A stretch of DNA of 64,000 nucleotides from Mesosutterella faecium (GCF_022809315.2 NZ_JAKZJU020000001.1:1-64000), one strand, 5' to 3'; numbered from the stretch's first letter, positions 47,170 through 56,941 are shown. Numbers and translations are program-made. The notes: generated by a model from the sequence alone, not told the origin.

Positions 47170-50100
47170 GGCGCCCCCTCCCCGGCCGCCGCCGGCTTTT
47201 TCAGCCACGCAAAGGACACCGCCCCGTCATAGCGGCCGGAGAGCCGCTCGAAGAAGAGGTAGATCACGGGCGTGGTAAAGAGCGTGAGCAGCTGGCTGAA
47301 GAGCAGCCCCGAAGCGATCACGATGCCCATCGGGACGCGGAACTCCGCCCCCGAGCCCGAGGCGAACGCAAGCGGCAGCGCCCCGAGCAGGGCCGCGCAG
47401 GTCGTCATCATGATCGGGCGGAAGCGCAGCAGGCAGGCGTTGTAGATCGCCTCGAACGGGGGCTTTCCGGCGCGCTGCTCGGCCAGCGCGAAGTCGATCA
47501 GCATGATGGCGTTCTTCTTCACGATGCCGATGAGCAGGATGATGCCGATCAGCGCGATCAGCGTGAACTCCATCCCCGCGATCTTCAGCGCGAGCAGCGC
47601 CCCGATCGCGGCCGAGGGCAGCGTGGAGATGACCGTGACCGGGTGGATCCAGCTCTCGTAGAGGACGCCGAGCACCACGTAGACCACGGCCACCGCGGCG
47701 AGGATGAGCCAAAGCATGTTCGCGTTCGAGCTCTCGTAGGAGGAGAGCGCCCCCTGAGGCTTCACGCGGATCGTGGAGGGGATCTTGATCGAGCTCAGGG
47801 TCTCGTTCACCGCCTCGCGCGCCTCCTCGATGGAAAAGCCCTCGGCGAGGTTGAAGGAGACGGTGGCGGCCGGCGTCTGCGAAATGCGCGAGTAGCTCAC
47901 CGGGCCCGTCCTCTCGGAGATGGTGACGAGGTTGGAGAGCGGCACCATGAGGTCGGCCCCCGCCGCGCTCGAGTCGGCCGTGCCGCTCTTCAGGTAGACC
48001 TTTGAAAAGGCGGAGAAGTCCTTTTTGAGGTCGGGCGAGACCTCAAGCACGACCCGGTACTGGTTCGCCTGGGTGTAGATGGTGGAGATCAGCCTCTGGC
48101 CGAAGGCGTTGTAGAGCGCCGCGTCGATGTCGCTCGCGCTGATGCCGTAGCGCGCGGCCGCCTCGCGGTTGATGTCGACGTAGGCGACGCGCCCCGAGTT
48201 GTCGAGGCTGGTTACCACGCCGCGGAAGCCCTGCCTCTGCGACAGGGCCTTCACAAACTTAGGCACCCATTCGTCGAGCTCCCCGCGGTCGGTCGAGTCA
48301 AAGGTGAGCTGGTACTGCGAGGGCGTCACCATGTCGTCCACGTTGAGGTCCTGGCTCTTGATCGCGTAGAGCCTGATGCCGGGCACCTGCCCGGAGACCT
48401 TCCTGAGGCGGTCGATCACGGCGTTCGCGCCGTCCCTGCTGCCGAAGTCCTTGAGGGTGATCTGCAGCCTGCCGTTGTTGAGCGAGGAGTTGTTGGCCGC
48501 GTCGACGCCGACGATGGAGGCGACCGAGGCCACCGCGGGATCCTTGAGGATGAGCTCGCTCAGGGCCTGCTGGCGGCGCGACATCTCCTTGAAGGAGACG
48601 TCGCCCGGCGCCTCGGTGATGCCCTGGATCACGCCCGTGTCCTGCGAGGGGAAGAAGCCCGAGGGCACCCAGAGATAAAGGATGGCCGTGAGGGCGAGCG
48701 TTCCCACCGCGACGGCGAGGGTGGCCTTCTGGTGCCCGAGCACGAAGCGCAGGCAGCGCTTGTAGAGGTCGAGCAGCCAGTCGAAGCCCCGCCCGAAGGC
48801 CTGCGTGATCCGGCTGTGCTCGGACTCCGGCACATGCCTGAGCAGATAGGCCGACAGCATCGGGGTGAGCGTGAGCGACACGCACATGGAAACCGCGATC
48901 GACACCGCGAGCGTAATTGAGAACTCGCGGAAGAGCCTGCCCACGACATCGCCCATGAACAGCAGCGGGATGAGCACCGCGATCAGGGAGATGGTGAGTG
49001 ACATGATGGTGAAGCCGATCTCCTTCGAGCCCTGCAGCGCCGCCTCAAGCGGCTTCATCCCGTCGTCGATGTGGCGCTGGATGTTCTCCACCACCACGAT
49101 GGCGTCGTCGATCACGAATCCGGTCGCGATCGTGAGCGCCATGAGCGAGAGGTTGTTGAGCGAGAAGCCCGCGAGGTACATCACGCCGAAGGTGCCGATG
49201 ATTGAGAGCGGCACCGCGAGGCTCGGAATGAAGGTCGCGGCGATCGTGCGCAGGAAGAGGAACGACACCATGACCACGAGCGAGATGGACAGCATCAGCT
49301 CGAACTGCACGTCCTCGATCGAGGCCCTGATGGTCTGGGTGCGGTCCGTGAGCGTGGCGATTTTCACCGATCCGGGCAGCGCGGCCTCGATCTCGGGCAG
49401 CTTCGCCTTGATCTGGTCGACGATCGACACGACGTTCGTGCCCGGCTGGCGCTGGATGTTGATGATGATCGCGGGCTTGCCGTTGGCCCAGGCCTCCTGG
49501 TACTCGTCCTGCGGGGCGTACTCCACCTTGGCCACGTCGCGCAGGTGCAGCGCCTGTCCGTTCTCGTACTTGAGCACGAGGTTCTCATACTCGGCGGGCG
49601 TGCGCAGCTGGTCGTTCGCGTCGATCGTGATCGAGCGCTCGTTGCCGTCAAAGCCGCCCTTCGAGCCGTTCACGTTCGCGTTGCTGATCACGGTGTTCAC
49701 GTCGGCGAGCGCAAGCCCGTGGCTCGCGAGCGCCGTGGGGTTCACGCGGATGCGCACCGCGAGCTGCTGGCCGCCGGCGAGGCTCACGAGCCCCACCCCG
49801 GAGATCTGCGACAGCTTCAGCGCGGCCCGCGTGTTGATGAGGTCCTGCACCTGCGTGAGCGGCAGGGTGTCGGAGGTGGCCGCCAGCGTGAGGATCGGGG
49901 TGTCGGCCGGATTCACCTTCTTGTAGGTGGGCTTGTTGGGCAGGTCCGAGGGCAGCAGCGAGTCCGCGGCGTTGATGGCCGCCTGCACCTCCTGCTCGGC
50001 CACGTCAAGCGAGAGCTCGAGGTTGAAGCGCAGCGTGATCACAGAAGTGCCGCCGGAGCTCACCGAGTACATCTGGTTCAGGCCCGACATCTGCCCGAGC

Positions 50101-50309
50101 TGGCGCTCCAGGGGCGCGGTGACGCTGGTGGCCATCACCTCGGGGCCGGCGCCCGGGAACAGGGTGGTCACCTGGATGACGGGATAGTCGACCTCGGGCA
50201 GCGCGGAGATCGAAAGGCTCCGGTAGCCGAGCAGGCCTCCGAGGATCACCGCAATCGTGAGCAGCAGGGTCGCGATCGGCCGGAAAATAAATAGGCGTGA
50301 AAGATTCAT
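47166..50309 (-). CDS. mdtB: RND multidrug efflux permease, MdtB-like
   Basis: A 1047-residue permease starting 'MNLSRLFIFRPIATLLLTIA', with the RND helix 4 'ATGFVIDDAIVVVENIQRHI' carrying the proton-relay Asp pair. It is a paralog of the following gene, as in mdtBC of enterobacteria. It follows the adaptor gene by 28 bases and overlaps the next gene by 4 bases. Confidence 0.92.
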   Translation of the reverse strand: MNLSRLFIFRPIATLLLTIAVILGGLLGYRSLSISALPEVDYPVIQVTTLFPGAGPEVMATSVTAPLERQLGQMSGLNQMYSVSSGGTSVITLRFNLELSLDVAEQEVQAAINAADSLLPSDLPNKPTYKKVNPADTPILTLAATSDTLPLTQVQDLINTRAALKLSQISGVGLVSLAGGQQLAVRIRVNPTALASHGLALADVNTVISNANVNGSKGGFDGNERSITIDANDQLRTPAEYENLVLKYENGQALHLRDVAKVEYAPQDEYQEAWANGKPAIIINIQRQPGTNVVSIVDQIKAKLPEIEAALPGSVKIATLTDRTQTIRASIEDVQFELMLSISLVVMVSFLFLRTIAATFIPSLAVPLSIIGTFGVMYLAGFSLNNLSLMALTIATGFVIDDAIVVVENIQRHIDDGMKPLEAALQGSKEIGFTIMSLTISLIAVLIPLLFMGDVVGRLFREFSITLAVSIAVSMCVSLTLTPMLSAYLLRHVPESEHSRITQAFGRGFDWLLDLYKRCLRFVLGHQKATLAVAVGTLALTAILYLWVPSGFFPSQDTGVIQGITEAPGDVSFKEMSRRQQALSELILKDPAVASVASIVGVDAANNSSLNNGRLQITLKDFGSRDGANAVIDRLRKVSGQVPGIRLYAIKSQDLNVDDMVTPSQYQLTFDSTDRGELDEWVPKFVKALSQRQGFRGVVTSLDNSGRVAYVDINREAAARYGISASDIDAALYNAFGQRLISTIYTQANQYRVVLEVSPDLKKDFSAFSKVYLKSGTADSSAAGADLMVPLSNLVTISERTGPVSYSRISQTPAATVSFNLAEGFSIEEAREAVNETLSSIKIPSTIRVKPQGALSSYESSNANMLWLILAAVAVVYVVLGVLYESWIHPVTVISTLPSAAIGALLALKIAGMEFTLIALIGIILLIGIVKKNAIMLIDFALAEQRAGKPPFEAIYNACLLRFRPIMMTTCAALLGALPLAFASGSGAEFRVPMGIVIASGLLFSQLLTLFTTPVIYLFFERLSGRYDGAVSFAWLKKPAAAGEGAP

Positions 50310-50337
50310 GTTCGCTCGAGCGAGACTGCGGCTTCAA

Positions 50338-51528
50338 TCAGCGGCGTCCCCTGCCGACTCCCTTGGATTTTTTCTCCACGGCGCTTGTGTCCACGGCCTT
50401 GGGCTCCACGACGGTCACCTTCGAGCCGTCGCTGGTCGAGTCGGCCCCGGCCGTGACGACCCGGGCCCCCTCGGCGACGCCTTCAAGGATGGCGGTCTTT
50501 CCGTCCTCGGTGGCCGGCCCGATCTTCACCGCGGCCTTGTGCGCCACCTGGTCGTCGCCCACCGTGAAGACGTACAGGCCGTTCTGGCTGGTCTGGATCG
50601 CGGAGGTCGGGACGACGACCGCGTTCTTCAGCGTTCCGGTGACGAGCTTCACGTTGACGAACTGATTCGGGAAGAGCTTCGAGTCGCGGTTGTCAAAAAG
50701 GCTCTTCACCTTCACCGTGCCCGTGGCCTGGTCGATCGTGTTGCCCACGGCCGAGACCGTCCCCCGGGCGAGCAGCCCGAGGCCGCTCTGGTCGAAGACG
50801 TCGACCTGCAGCTTCTGACCGCTTCTCACCGGCCCCACGACCTCGGAGAGGTTGCCCTGCGGGATGGAGAACTCGACGGCAATGGGCGCGGTCTGGGTGA
50901 TCACGGCGATCGGCGTCGAGTCGCTCGGGCCCACGAGGTTGCCGAGATCGCGCTGGCGGATGCCGATGTAGCCGGAGATGGGGGCCGTGATGCGGCCGTA
51001 GCCCACCGAGACGCTCGCGTTGGCGATCTGGCCGCGGGCGCTGCGCACGGCGCCCTCGTACTGCTTCACCGCGGCGCGCTGCGCCTCGAGGTCCTGCTTG
51101 GAAATGGAGTCCTGGCGGTAGAGCCGCTCGTAGCGCTCGAGCACGCTCTTCGCGTTGGCAAGCTGCGCCTGCGCTTCAGCCAGCGTGCCCTGGTACTGCT
51201 GAAGGTTCGCCTCGTAGCCCCGGGTGTCGACCTTGGCGAGCAGCGCCCCCTTCTTCACGAAGTCGCCTTCCTTAAAGTAAAGGTTCGTGAGGTGGCCCTG
51301 AACCTGCGAGACCACGTCGGCGGTCTGGTTCGCGGTCACCGTGCCCAGGGCGGTCACGATGGTGGGAACGTCCTGGCGGACGGCCTGGGCCACCTGAACG
51401 GCGACCGAGCGCGGCATCATGCCCATTTTGCTCATCCGGGCCGACTGCCAGCCGCGGAAGCCCGCGTAGCCGGCCGCAGCAAGCGCAACGACAACGCCCG
51501 CGGCGATAAGAGCTTTCTTTAAGTTCAT
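50338..51528 (-). CDS. mdtA: RND efflux periplasmic adaptor, MdtA-like
   Basis: A 396-residue membrane fusion protein with an N-terminal signal/anchor ('ALIAAGVVVALAAAGYAGFR'), biotinyl-lipoyl-like halves around a coiled-coil hairpin ('TRGYEANLQQYQGTLAEAQA'), and a beta-barrel domain ('YGRITAPISGYIGIRQRDLG'). It links permease and channel. First gene of the four-gene operon adaptor, permease, permease, channel. Confidence 0.92.
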   Translation of the reverse strand: MNLKKALIAAGVVVALAAAGYAGFRGWQSARMSKMGMMPRSVAVQVAQAVRQDVPTIVTALGTVTANQTADVVSQVQGHLTNLYFKEGDFVKKGALLAKVDTRGYEANLQQYQGTLAEAQAQLANAKSVLERYERLYRQDSISKQDLEAQRAAVKQYEGAVRSARGQIANASVSVGYGRITAPISGYIGIRQRDLGNLVGPSDSTPIAVITQTAPIAVEFSIPQGNLSEVVGPVRSGQKLQVDVFDQSGLGLLARGTVSAVGNTIDQATGTVKVKSLFDNRDSKLFPNQFVNVKLVTGTLKNAVVVPTSAIQTSQNGLYVFTVGDDQVAHKAAVKIGPATEDGKTAILEGVAEGARVVTAGADSTSDGSKVTVVEPKAVDTSAVEKKSKGVGRGRR

Positions 51529-51662
51529 GTTCTAAAGGGTCTGAGAGACGAAATAAAGATGTAGGGATAGAAAAGGCAGGACGAAACAACGTCTTTCGGC
51601 GATCGCACTCTGAGGCCTGTCTGTTCCGGCCCCTGTATGATAAGCACGGTTTGCGTTAAGTT

Positions 51663-51689
51663 TTGTTATCAGAGAATTAATAATAACAA
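51663..51689. promoter_or_regulatory. Inverted repeat upstream of the mdtA-like gene
   Basis: TTGTTAT and ATAACAA separated by 13 bases, in the 251-base gap between the efflux operon and the DUF3310 gene. A repressor-type operator for the pump is plausible, but the cognate regulator is not in the window. Confidence 0.45.
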
Positions 51690-51779
51690 CCGGATACGGC
51701 CCGCGGGGGGAGGCCCGGGCGCCCTTGTCCGGGTGCAAAATAGGGACTTTCCGCCTGCAGACAAAGGAGTCGCTGACAC

Positions 51780-52223
51780 ATGAAGACCACGGATGTGAAG
51801 GGAGCTTCCCGCGAAGCCGTGAACCATCCCGCGCACTACGCAGCCCACTACCGCCGCGAGGTGATCGAGCTCACCGGACTGTTTGACTTCACGACGGGCA
51901 ACTCGATGAAGTACGTGCTGCGGTGCCGCTTCAAGGCGCATCCGGCCGAAGACCTGCAGAAGGCGCTCTGGTACCTCAATTACTTCGCGGACCACCCCGA
52001 GGTGGGCTTTGAAAACCCCAGGGGCGCCTCGGAGGTCCTCGGCGACTTCCTCGCCGACCTGGGGACCGGCGAGCCCTTCGGCCGGGAGGCCGGACGCTTT
52101 CTCAAAAGCCTCGTGCGGGCCGTGGAGACGCCGCCTGAAGACAAGGCTGGAAGAGCCGCCCTGCTGCGGGAGGCCTCGCTCGCGCTGCAGAGCCTCCTGT
52201 CGCACGCCGCCCAGAGCCTCTAA
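51780..52223 (+). CDS. DUF3310-family protein
   Basis: A 147-residue protein whose residues about 14-65 carry the DUF3310 pattern: 'AVNHPAHYAAHYRREVIELT', 'GNSMKYVLRCRFK', 'EDLQKALWYLNYF'. This family is mostly known from phages (T7 gp1.7 nucleotide kinase is a relative), so a chromosomal copy between an efflux operon and a symporter gene is unusual. Residues 70-147 are a helical extension not usual in the short phage forms. AAAGGAGTCG precedes the ATG. Confidence 0.7.
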   Translation: MKTTDVKGASREAVNHPAHYAAHYRREVIELTGLFDFTTGNSMKYVLRCRFKAHPAEDLQKALWYLNYFADHPEVGFENPRGASEVLGDFLADLGTGEPFGREAGRFLKSLVRAVETPPEDKAGRAALLREASLALQSLLSHAAQSL

Positions 52224-52350
52224 AGACCAGCTTTTCCCGTTTCCATGGCTCCTTTCGAATAAAGAAAGGTTTTTTCCTTACGGCTTATTCCTTAAAAACT
52301 ATGCAAAGAAGCCGCATGGCTGAATTAAAGCTATAAAAAATAGCCTCCAG

Positions 52351-52364
52351 TTGACTTACATCAA
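52351..52364 (+). promoter_or_regulatory. FNR/ANR-like box
   Basis: TTGACTTACATCAA fits the FNR consensus TTGAT-N4-ATCAA with one mismatch. It suggests oxygen-dependent control of the downstream symporter, fitting an anaerobic gut-type host. Confidence 0.5.
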
Positions 52365-52577
52365 GGCAAATAGTTCATTTCCAAAGGAAAATCCGGCGAA
52401 ACGACATCGATTATTCATTTAAAAACAATGCGTTGTATCAGAATCAACGGCTTCGTCCCATAAATCGGCGTCTTTACATTTCAGGCCGCCCGCTTATTTC
52501 GTTTAATTAATTGATTATTAAATAATTTAATCGAAATTCCGCAGGCAGGGCGCCCCCGCCTTCCGAGAGTCTTAAAG

Positions 52578-52596
52578 ATATTACAAAGTGTAATAT
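52578..52596. promoter_or_regulatory. Perfect palindrome upstream of the symporter gene
   Basis: ATATTACA and TGTAATAT separated by AAG. It looks like a dimer-regulator operator; the cognate protein is unknown. Confidence 0.5.
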
Positions 52597-52769
52597 TCAA
52601 GTGAATGGCCTCCTTTGAGGAAGGTCCGCCCCCGCGCTAGGGGAGCGGCAGTTCTTCGGTCCACTTATTCCCCCTGGCCCGCGGGGCTGTTTCAAAGGAA
52701 GCTGAAACTTGGGGAGGGCTGCTGCAGCCGTCTGCGGCTGGCTCTAGACAAAGCAAAGGGAGGGTGTTT

Positions 52770-54005
52770 ATGGCTGAGAAGAAAAGAAGCTGGCTGTTTA
52801 GCCTGCCGGCTCAAATGATTGTCGGCCTGGTCCTGGGCGTGATCGTCGGCGCATTCGTTTCCGCCGACGTGGGCGCCACCTGGTTCAAGCCTCTGGGCGA
52901 TCTCTTCATTCGCCTGATCCGAATGGTGGTCGTGCCCCTGGTGTTCGCCACGCTGGTGGCGGGCGCTGCAAGCATCACCGACATCTCCAAGCTCGGCCGC
53001 GTGGCCGTGAAGATCCTGATCACCTACATGGTGACCACCGCCATCGCCGTGGGCTTCGGCCTGGGCTTTGCCGAGCTCATTCAGCCGGGCGTCGGCCTCG
53101 ACCTGTCTACGAGCGGTCTCGCCGCCAAGGTGGTGAAGGCCCCGAGCATCGTGCAGACCTTCCTCAACTTCGTCCCGATCAACCCGATGGAAGCCATGGC
53201 GAAGGGCAGCATGCTGCAGATCATTTTCTTCGCCGTGTTCTTCGGCGTGTGCCTGGCTGGCCTCGGGCCGCGCAACAAGCCCCTGCTTGAGATCTTCCAG
53301 CTGATCGGCGACACCATGATCCGTGTGACCAACGCGGTCATGTACTACGCCCCGATCGGCGTGTTCGGCCTGCTCGCCTACACCGTCTCCAAGCACGGCC
53401 TGGCCGTGCTGCTGCCGCTGGGCAAGCTCATCCTCGCCTCCTTCGTCGCCACCGCGCTCTTCTGCATCGTGGTCTACGGCGCGATCGTCGTCTTCTACCT
53501 GCACATGCCGGTCGGCCGCTTCCTGAAGGGCATCTTCGAGCCCTGGCTCGTCGCCTTCACGACCTGCTCGTCCGCCGCGGCCCTGGCCGTGAACCTGCAG
53601 GCCTGCCGCAAGCTGGGCGCCACGAAGTCGATCGCCTCGTTCTCCATCCCGCTCGGCAACACGATCAACATGAACGGCACGGCCATCTACATGGGCGTGT
53701 GCGCTGTGTTTGCGGCTGAGATCTTCGGCATGGACCTCTCGATGACCGACCAGATCACGATCGTTCTCATGGGCGTGATGGCCGCCATCGGCACCGCGGG
53801 CGTCCCGGGCGCCGGCCTCATCATGACGACCGTGGTCTTCACGCAGGTCGGCATTCCGCTCGAGGCGGTCGCCCTGATCGCGGGCATTGACCGTATTCTC
53901 GACATGATCCGCACTTCAATCAACGTCGTGGGCGACGTGGCCTCGGCCCTGGTGGTGACCAAGTCCGAAGGCGACCTCGACTCCGAGCCGTACACCGAAG
54001 GCTGA
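52770..54005 (+). CDS. Dicarboxylate/amino acid:cation symporter (DAACS family)
   Basis: The ATG at 52770 (GGGAGGG upstream) gives 411 residues. Family motifs: serine-rich hairpin 'TTCSSAAALAVNLQACRKLG', 'NTINMNGTAIYMGV' in TM7, and 'VPGAGLIMTTVVF' in hairpin 2. About eight membrane helices. It imports C4-dicarboxylates, glutamate or related acids with Na+ or H+; the exact substrate cannot be read. Its codon use looks strongly optimised (few rare codons), suggesting high expression. Confidence 0.92.
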   Translation: MAEKKRSWLFSLPAQMIVGLVLGVIVGAFVSADVGATWFKPLGDLFIRLIRMVVVPLVFATLVAGAASITDISKLGRVAVKILITYMVTTAIAVGFGLGFAELIQPGVGLDLSTSGLAAKVVKAPSIVQTFLNFVPINPMEAMAKGSMLQIIFFAVFFGVCLAGLGPRNKPLLEIFQLIGDTMIRVTNAVMYYAPIGVFGLLAYTVSKHGLAVLLPLGKLILASFVATALFCIVVYGAIVVFYLHMPVGRFLKGIFEPWLVAFTTCSSAAALAVNLQACRKLGATKSIASFSIPLGNTINMNGTAIYMGVCAVFAAEIFGMDLSMTDQITIVLMGVMAAIGTAGVPGAGLIMTTVVFTQVGIPLEAVALIAGIDRILDMIRTSINVVGDVASALVVTKSEGDLDSEPYTEG

Positions 54006-54080
54006 CCGCCGAAGGAAAAGAAAGGAGCGGCAGGCGCGGCGCGCCTCCGCCCTTTCCCCTTTCCGAAGCAGTTTCTCCGA

Positions 54081-54122
54081 TCCCCGGATGCGCCCTGAAG
54101 GCGCGCCCGGGGATATTTTTTT
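54081..54122 (+). terminator. Terminator of the symporter gene
   Basis: CCCCGG-A-TGCGCC paired with GGCGCG-C-CCGGGG around a five-base loop, followed by GATATTTTTTT. Confidence 0.85.
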
Positions 54123-54164
54123 ACCCTCCGCTCCGCAGCCCCTTGTTTTTTCCCGCGGGCCAAT

Positions 54165-54196
54165 AAAAAGCGCCCGGGCCAGGCACTGGCGCGGGC
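54165..54196 (-). terminator. Terminator of bamD
   Basis: CGCCCG-G-GCCAG/CTGGC-G-CGGGCG stem with a three-base loop; read on the minus strand it is followed by five T (A-run 54165-54169). Confidence 0.8.
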
Positions 54197-54246
54197 GTGC
54201 TGGACTTAAAGGCTTAAGACAGAGGGCCTTTCCCCTGCCCGCCCCG

Positions 54247-55014
54247 TCAGTCGAGCTTTCTGTCCTTATTCATCTGGATCACGCGGCGGACGTCGGCCTC
54301 GCGGTCCTTCATGCCGAGCTTCGCGTAGCTGTCGGCGAGCACCTTCAGCGCGTCGTCGGAATAGGGCGTCTGCTGATAGTCGGTCACCACGCGCTGGGCG
54401 CGCTGGATCGCCGCCACGTAGCCGTGGCGGTCATAGTAGAATTTCGCCACCTTCAGCTCGTGGTTCGCGCGGGCGAGCACGAGCTCGTGCATCCGCCTGC
54501 GCGCCTCGGGGGCGTAGCGGGAGTCCGGATACTTCTCGACCAGCAGCTTGAAGACGTCGAAGGCATCGCGCGCGGCGTTCGCATCGCGGTCGGAGATGTC
54601 CTGCTTGGTGAGCCGGGCGAAGAATCCCTCGTCCTCGTTGAGCGTCGCGAGCGCCTTCAGGTAGAGCACGTAGTCGCTGGCCGGATGGTTCGGGTAGGAG
54701 CGCAGGAACCGGTCGCAGGCCTGGATGGCGGCCTCCGGGTCCTCGTCCTTCCAGGCGGCGTAGGCCATTTCGATCTGAGCCTGCTGCGCGTAGCGGCCGA
54801 ACGGATAGCGGCTCTCCAGCTTCGTGTAGTACTCTTTGGCAAGCGACCAGTTGCTGTCGTCCAGCGCATCGCGGGCCTCGCTGTAGAGCCGGTCAGCAGA
54901 CCACTCCGCGGTCGGGTCATCGGTCTTCGACGACATCCACGAGCACGACGACGTGACGGCGGCAACGGCGCAAAAGCAGGCGGCTAGCGCAAAGCGGTGA
55001 AGGGCTTTCTTCAT
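54247..55014 (-). CDS. bamD: Outer-membrane assembly lipoprotein BamD
   Basis: A 255-residue lipoprotein (signal ending 'AAVTSSCSW') with TPR repeats: 'YSEARDALDDSNWSLAKEYY', 'LESRYPFGRYAQQAQIEMAY', 'FLRSYPNHPASDYVLYLKAL'. It is part of the BAM complex that inserts beta-barrel proteins. Divergent from rluD with only 19 bases between the starts, the arrangement common in betaproteobacteria; promoters must overlap the coding ends. Confidence 0.95.
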   Translation of the reverse strand: MKKALHRFALAACFCAVAAVTSSCSWMSSKTDDPTAEWSADRLYSEARDALDDSNWSLAKEYYTKLESRYPFGRYAQQAQIEMAYAAWKDEDPEAAIQACDRFLRSYPNHPASDYVLYLKALATLNEDEGFFARLTKQDISDRDANAARDAFDVFKLLVEKYPDSRYAPEARRRMHELVLARANHELKVAKFYYDRHGYVAAIQRAQRVVTDYQQTPYSDDALKVLADSYAKLGMKDREADVRRVIQMNKDRKLD

Positions 55015-55033
55015 TTAGAGGACAAACGATCAA

Positions 55034-56089
55034 TTGAAAGGTTCTGTCGATTATAACCGGGACAACCCGGGGGCTGACGCAACCGAGGACAGCCTCTCGG
55101 AGTTCGTGGTCGGAGCGGAAATGAACGGCGTGAGGCTCGACAAGGCTCTCGCCGCCCTGATGCCCTCAGTGTCCCGCTCCCGGCTGCAGTGCTGGATCAA
55201 AGACGGCGCGGTGCTCGTGAACGGCCGGCCCGCGCGCCGCGTGAGGGACGCCGTGCTCTCAGGCGACGTGATCTCGGTGAGCGCCCAGCCCACGCCCGAG
55301 GAGCTCGCCTTCACCGCCCGGGACGTGCCTTTCGAAACGGTCTATGAGGACGAGGCCCTCCTTGTCGTCAACAAGCGCGCGGGGCTCGTGGTCCATCCCG
55401 GCGCCGGGCACTGGGACGACACGCTGCTGAACGGCCTGCTCTTTGCGCGCCCGGCCCTCGCGGCGCTTCCGAGGGCGGGGATCGTGCACCGGCTCGACCG
55501 GGACACGAGCGGGCTCATGGTGGTCGCAAAAACCCTGGCCGCGCAGACCTCGCTCGTGCGCCAGCTGCAGAGCCGCAGCGTCAAGCGCGAGTACTGGGCG
55601 CTGCTGCGCGGCCAGGCCCCCGAGCGCACCCTGATCGACCGCCCGATCGGCCGCGACCCGAGGAATCCCCTGCGGTTTGCCGTGGAGGTGCCGGGCTCGA
55701 TGCGCGAGGCCCGCACCCGGCTCGCCACGGTCGCCCGCGCGAGCTGCGGCGGCCGCGCCATCTCCTGGGCCGCCTGCCGGCTCGAGACCGGCCGCACGCA
55801 CCAGATCCGCGTCCACTGCGAGAGCATCGGGCTGCCGCTGCTGGGCGACCCCGTCTACCGCGGCGGGCTCGCGCCCTGGCCGCAGGACGGGACGCCTCTG
55901 GCTGCCATGAAGCGGCAGTGCCTGCACGCGAGCCGCCTCGGGCTCGTCCACCCGGAGAGCGGGCAGCGCCTGGAGTGGTTCGCTCCCCCGCCGCAGGACC
56001 TCGCCCGGGTCATGGAATTCCTGGGCTTCGGGCCGCTCGACCGCCCGGTTTCGGTGTTTGAGGAAGCGCTCGGGGGAAAGCCTCTTTAA
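55034..56089 (+). CDS. rluD: 23S rRNA pseudouridine synthase RluD
   Basis: A 351-residue protein beginning at a TTG (55034); the next ATG in frame (55121) would remove part of the S4 domain, so the TTG is preferred. S4 RNA-binding domain at residues about 30-90 ('RLDKALAALMPSVSRSRLQC'), catalytic Asp in 'GIVHRLDRDTSGLMVVAK', and 'TGRTHQIRVHCESIGLPLLG'. It modifies helix 69 of 23S rRNA (U1911, U1915, U1917). Confidence 0.9.
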   Translation: MKGSVDYNRDNPGADATEDSLSEFVVGAEMNGVRLDKALAALMPSVSRSRLQCWIKDGAVLVNGRPARRVRDAVLSGDVISVSAQPTPEELAFTARDVPFETVYEDEALLVVNKRAGLVVHPGAGHWDDTLLNGLLFARPALAALPRAGIVHRLDRDTSGLMVVAKTLAAQTSLVRQLQSRSVKREYWALLRGQAPERTLIDRPIGRDPRNPLRFAVEVPGSMREARTRLATVARASCGGRAISWAACRLETGRTHQIRVHCESIGLPLLGDPVYRGGLAPWPQDGTPLAAMKRQCLHASRLGLVHPESGQRLEWFAPPPQDLARVMEFLGFGPLDRPVSVFEEALGGKPL

Positions 56090-56152
56090 AATGAACGCAT
56101 CCGGGCGCAGCGCCGCTTCGCCCGCCCCTTCATTCCTCACCCGGCAGACCTG

Positions 56153-56941
56153 ATGACCAACCTGCAGAACCCCTCCCTCGGGCTCATACGAGCCGACTGG
56201 GCCGCCCCGAAGCGCGTCCATGCCCTCTTCACGCTGCGCACCGGGGGCGTCTCCTCGGGGCCCTTTGGCGGCATCGACGGGCTGAGCGGAATGAACGTGG
56301 GCCTGTACTGCGGGGACGTCCCCGCCTGCGTGCGCGCGAACCGCGCGATCCTCGCCTCCCTGGCCGGAGCGCAGCCGCACTGGCTGCGCCAGGTGCACGG
56401 CACCGCGGTCGTTCAGGCCGACCTCGCCGCGCCCGAGCAGGAGGCCGACGGCCTGTGGACCGCTTCCCCCGGGGTCGTCCTCGCCATCCAGACCGCGGAC
56501 TGCCTGCCCGTGGTCCTCGCCGATTCCGAAGGCCGCGCGGTGGCCGCGCTGCACGCGGGCTGGAAGGGACTGGCCGCGGGCATCCTGCAAAAGGGCGTGA
56601 GGACGCTCCGCGGCGCGCTCGGCCCCGGCGCGAGGATTCTCGCCTGGCTCGCCCCGAGAATCGGCCCCGAGTCCTTCGAAGTGGGCGGCGACGTGCTCGA
56701 GGCCATGGGAAAGACCCTGCCGCGGGCGGATCTGGCCTTCGCCCCCGGGCCGAAGCCCGGGAAATGGATGGCCGACCTCGCCTGCCTCGCCCGCGAGGCG
56801 CTCGCCCAGGAAGGCGTCGCCGCGGAGGACGTCTCGGACTGCGGGCTCTCGACCGCCGCCGATCCGCAGCGCTTTTTCAGCTACCGGCGCGACAAGGGCA
56901 GGACCGGCCGGCACGCCACCCTCGTGTGGATGGAGCCCTGA
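56153..56941 (+). CDS. pgeF: Peptidoglycan editing / purine nucleosidase-like protein PgeF (YfiH)
   Basis: A 262-residue protein of the YfiH/LACC1 family: '[11 protein letters not shown]', '[17 protein letters not shown]', '[14 protein letters not shown]' carry the His/Cys metal site. In E. coli the enzyme keeps L-serine out of muropeptides; relatives act on purine nucleosides. 63 bases after rluD, the conserved rluD-pgeF neighbourhood. Confidence 0.9.
   Translation: MTNLQNPSLGLIRADWAAPKRVHALFTLRTGGVSSGPFGGIDGLSGMNVGLYCGDVPACVRANRAILASLAGAQPHWLRQVHGTAVVQADLAAPEQEADGLWTASPGVVLAIQTADCLPVVLADSEGRAVAALHAGWKGLAAGILQKGVRTLRGALGPGARILAWLAPRIGPESFEVGGDVLEAMGKTLPRADLAFAPGPKPGKWMADLACLAREALAQEGVAAEDVSDCGLSTAADPQRFFSYRRDKGRTGRHATLVWMEP

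Larger units (their letters stand above)
52224..52769 (+). promoter_or_regulatory. 546-base regulatory leader of the symporter gene
   Basis: No gene found. The first 370 bases are AT-rich and carry an FNR-like site and a perfect palindrome (listed separately). From 52610 to 52760 the sequence turns GC-rich with several possible hairpins (CCTC-CTTT-GAGG near 52610; CCGC...GCGG around 52628-52650; GCAGCC-GTCT-GCGGCTG near 52725-52740), so a structured 5' UTR is likely. I could not match it to a known riboswitch. Confidence 0.5.
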
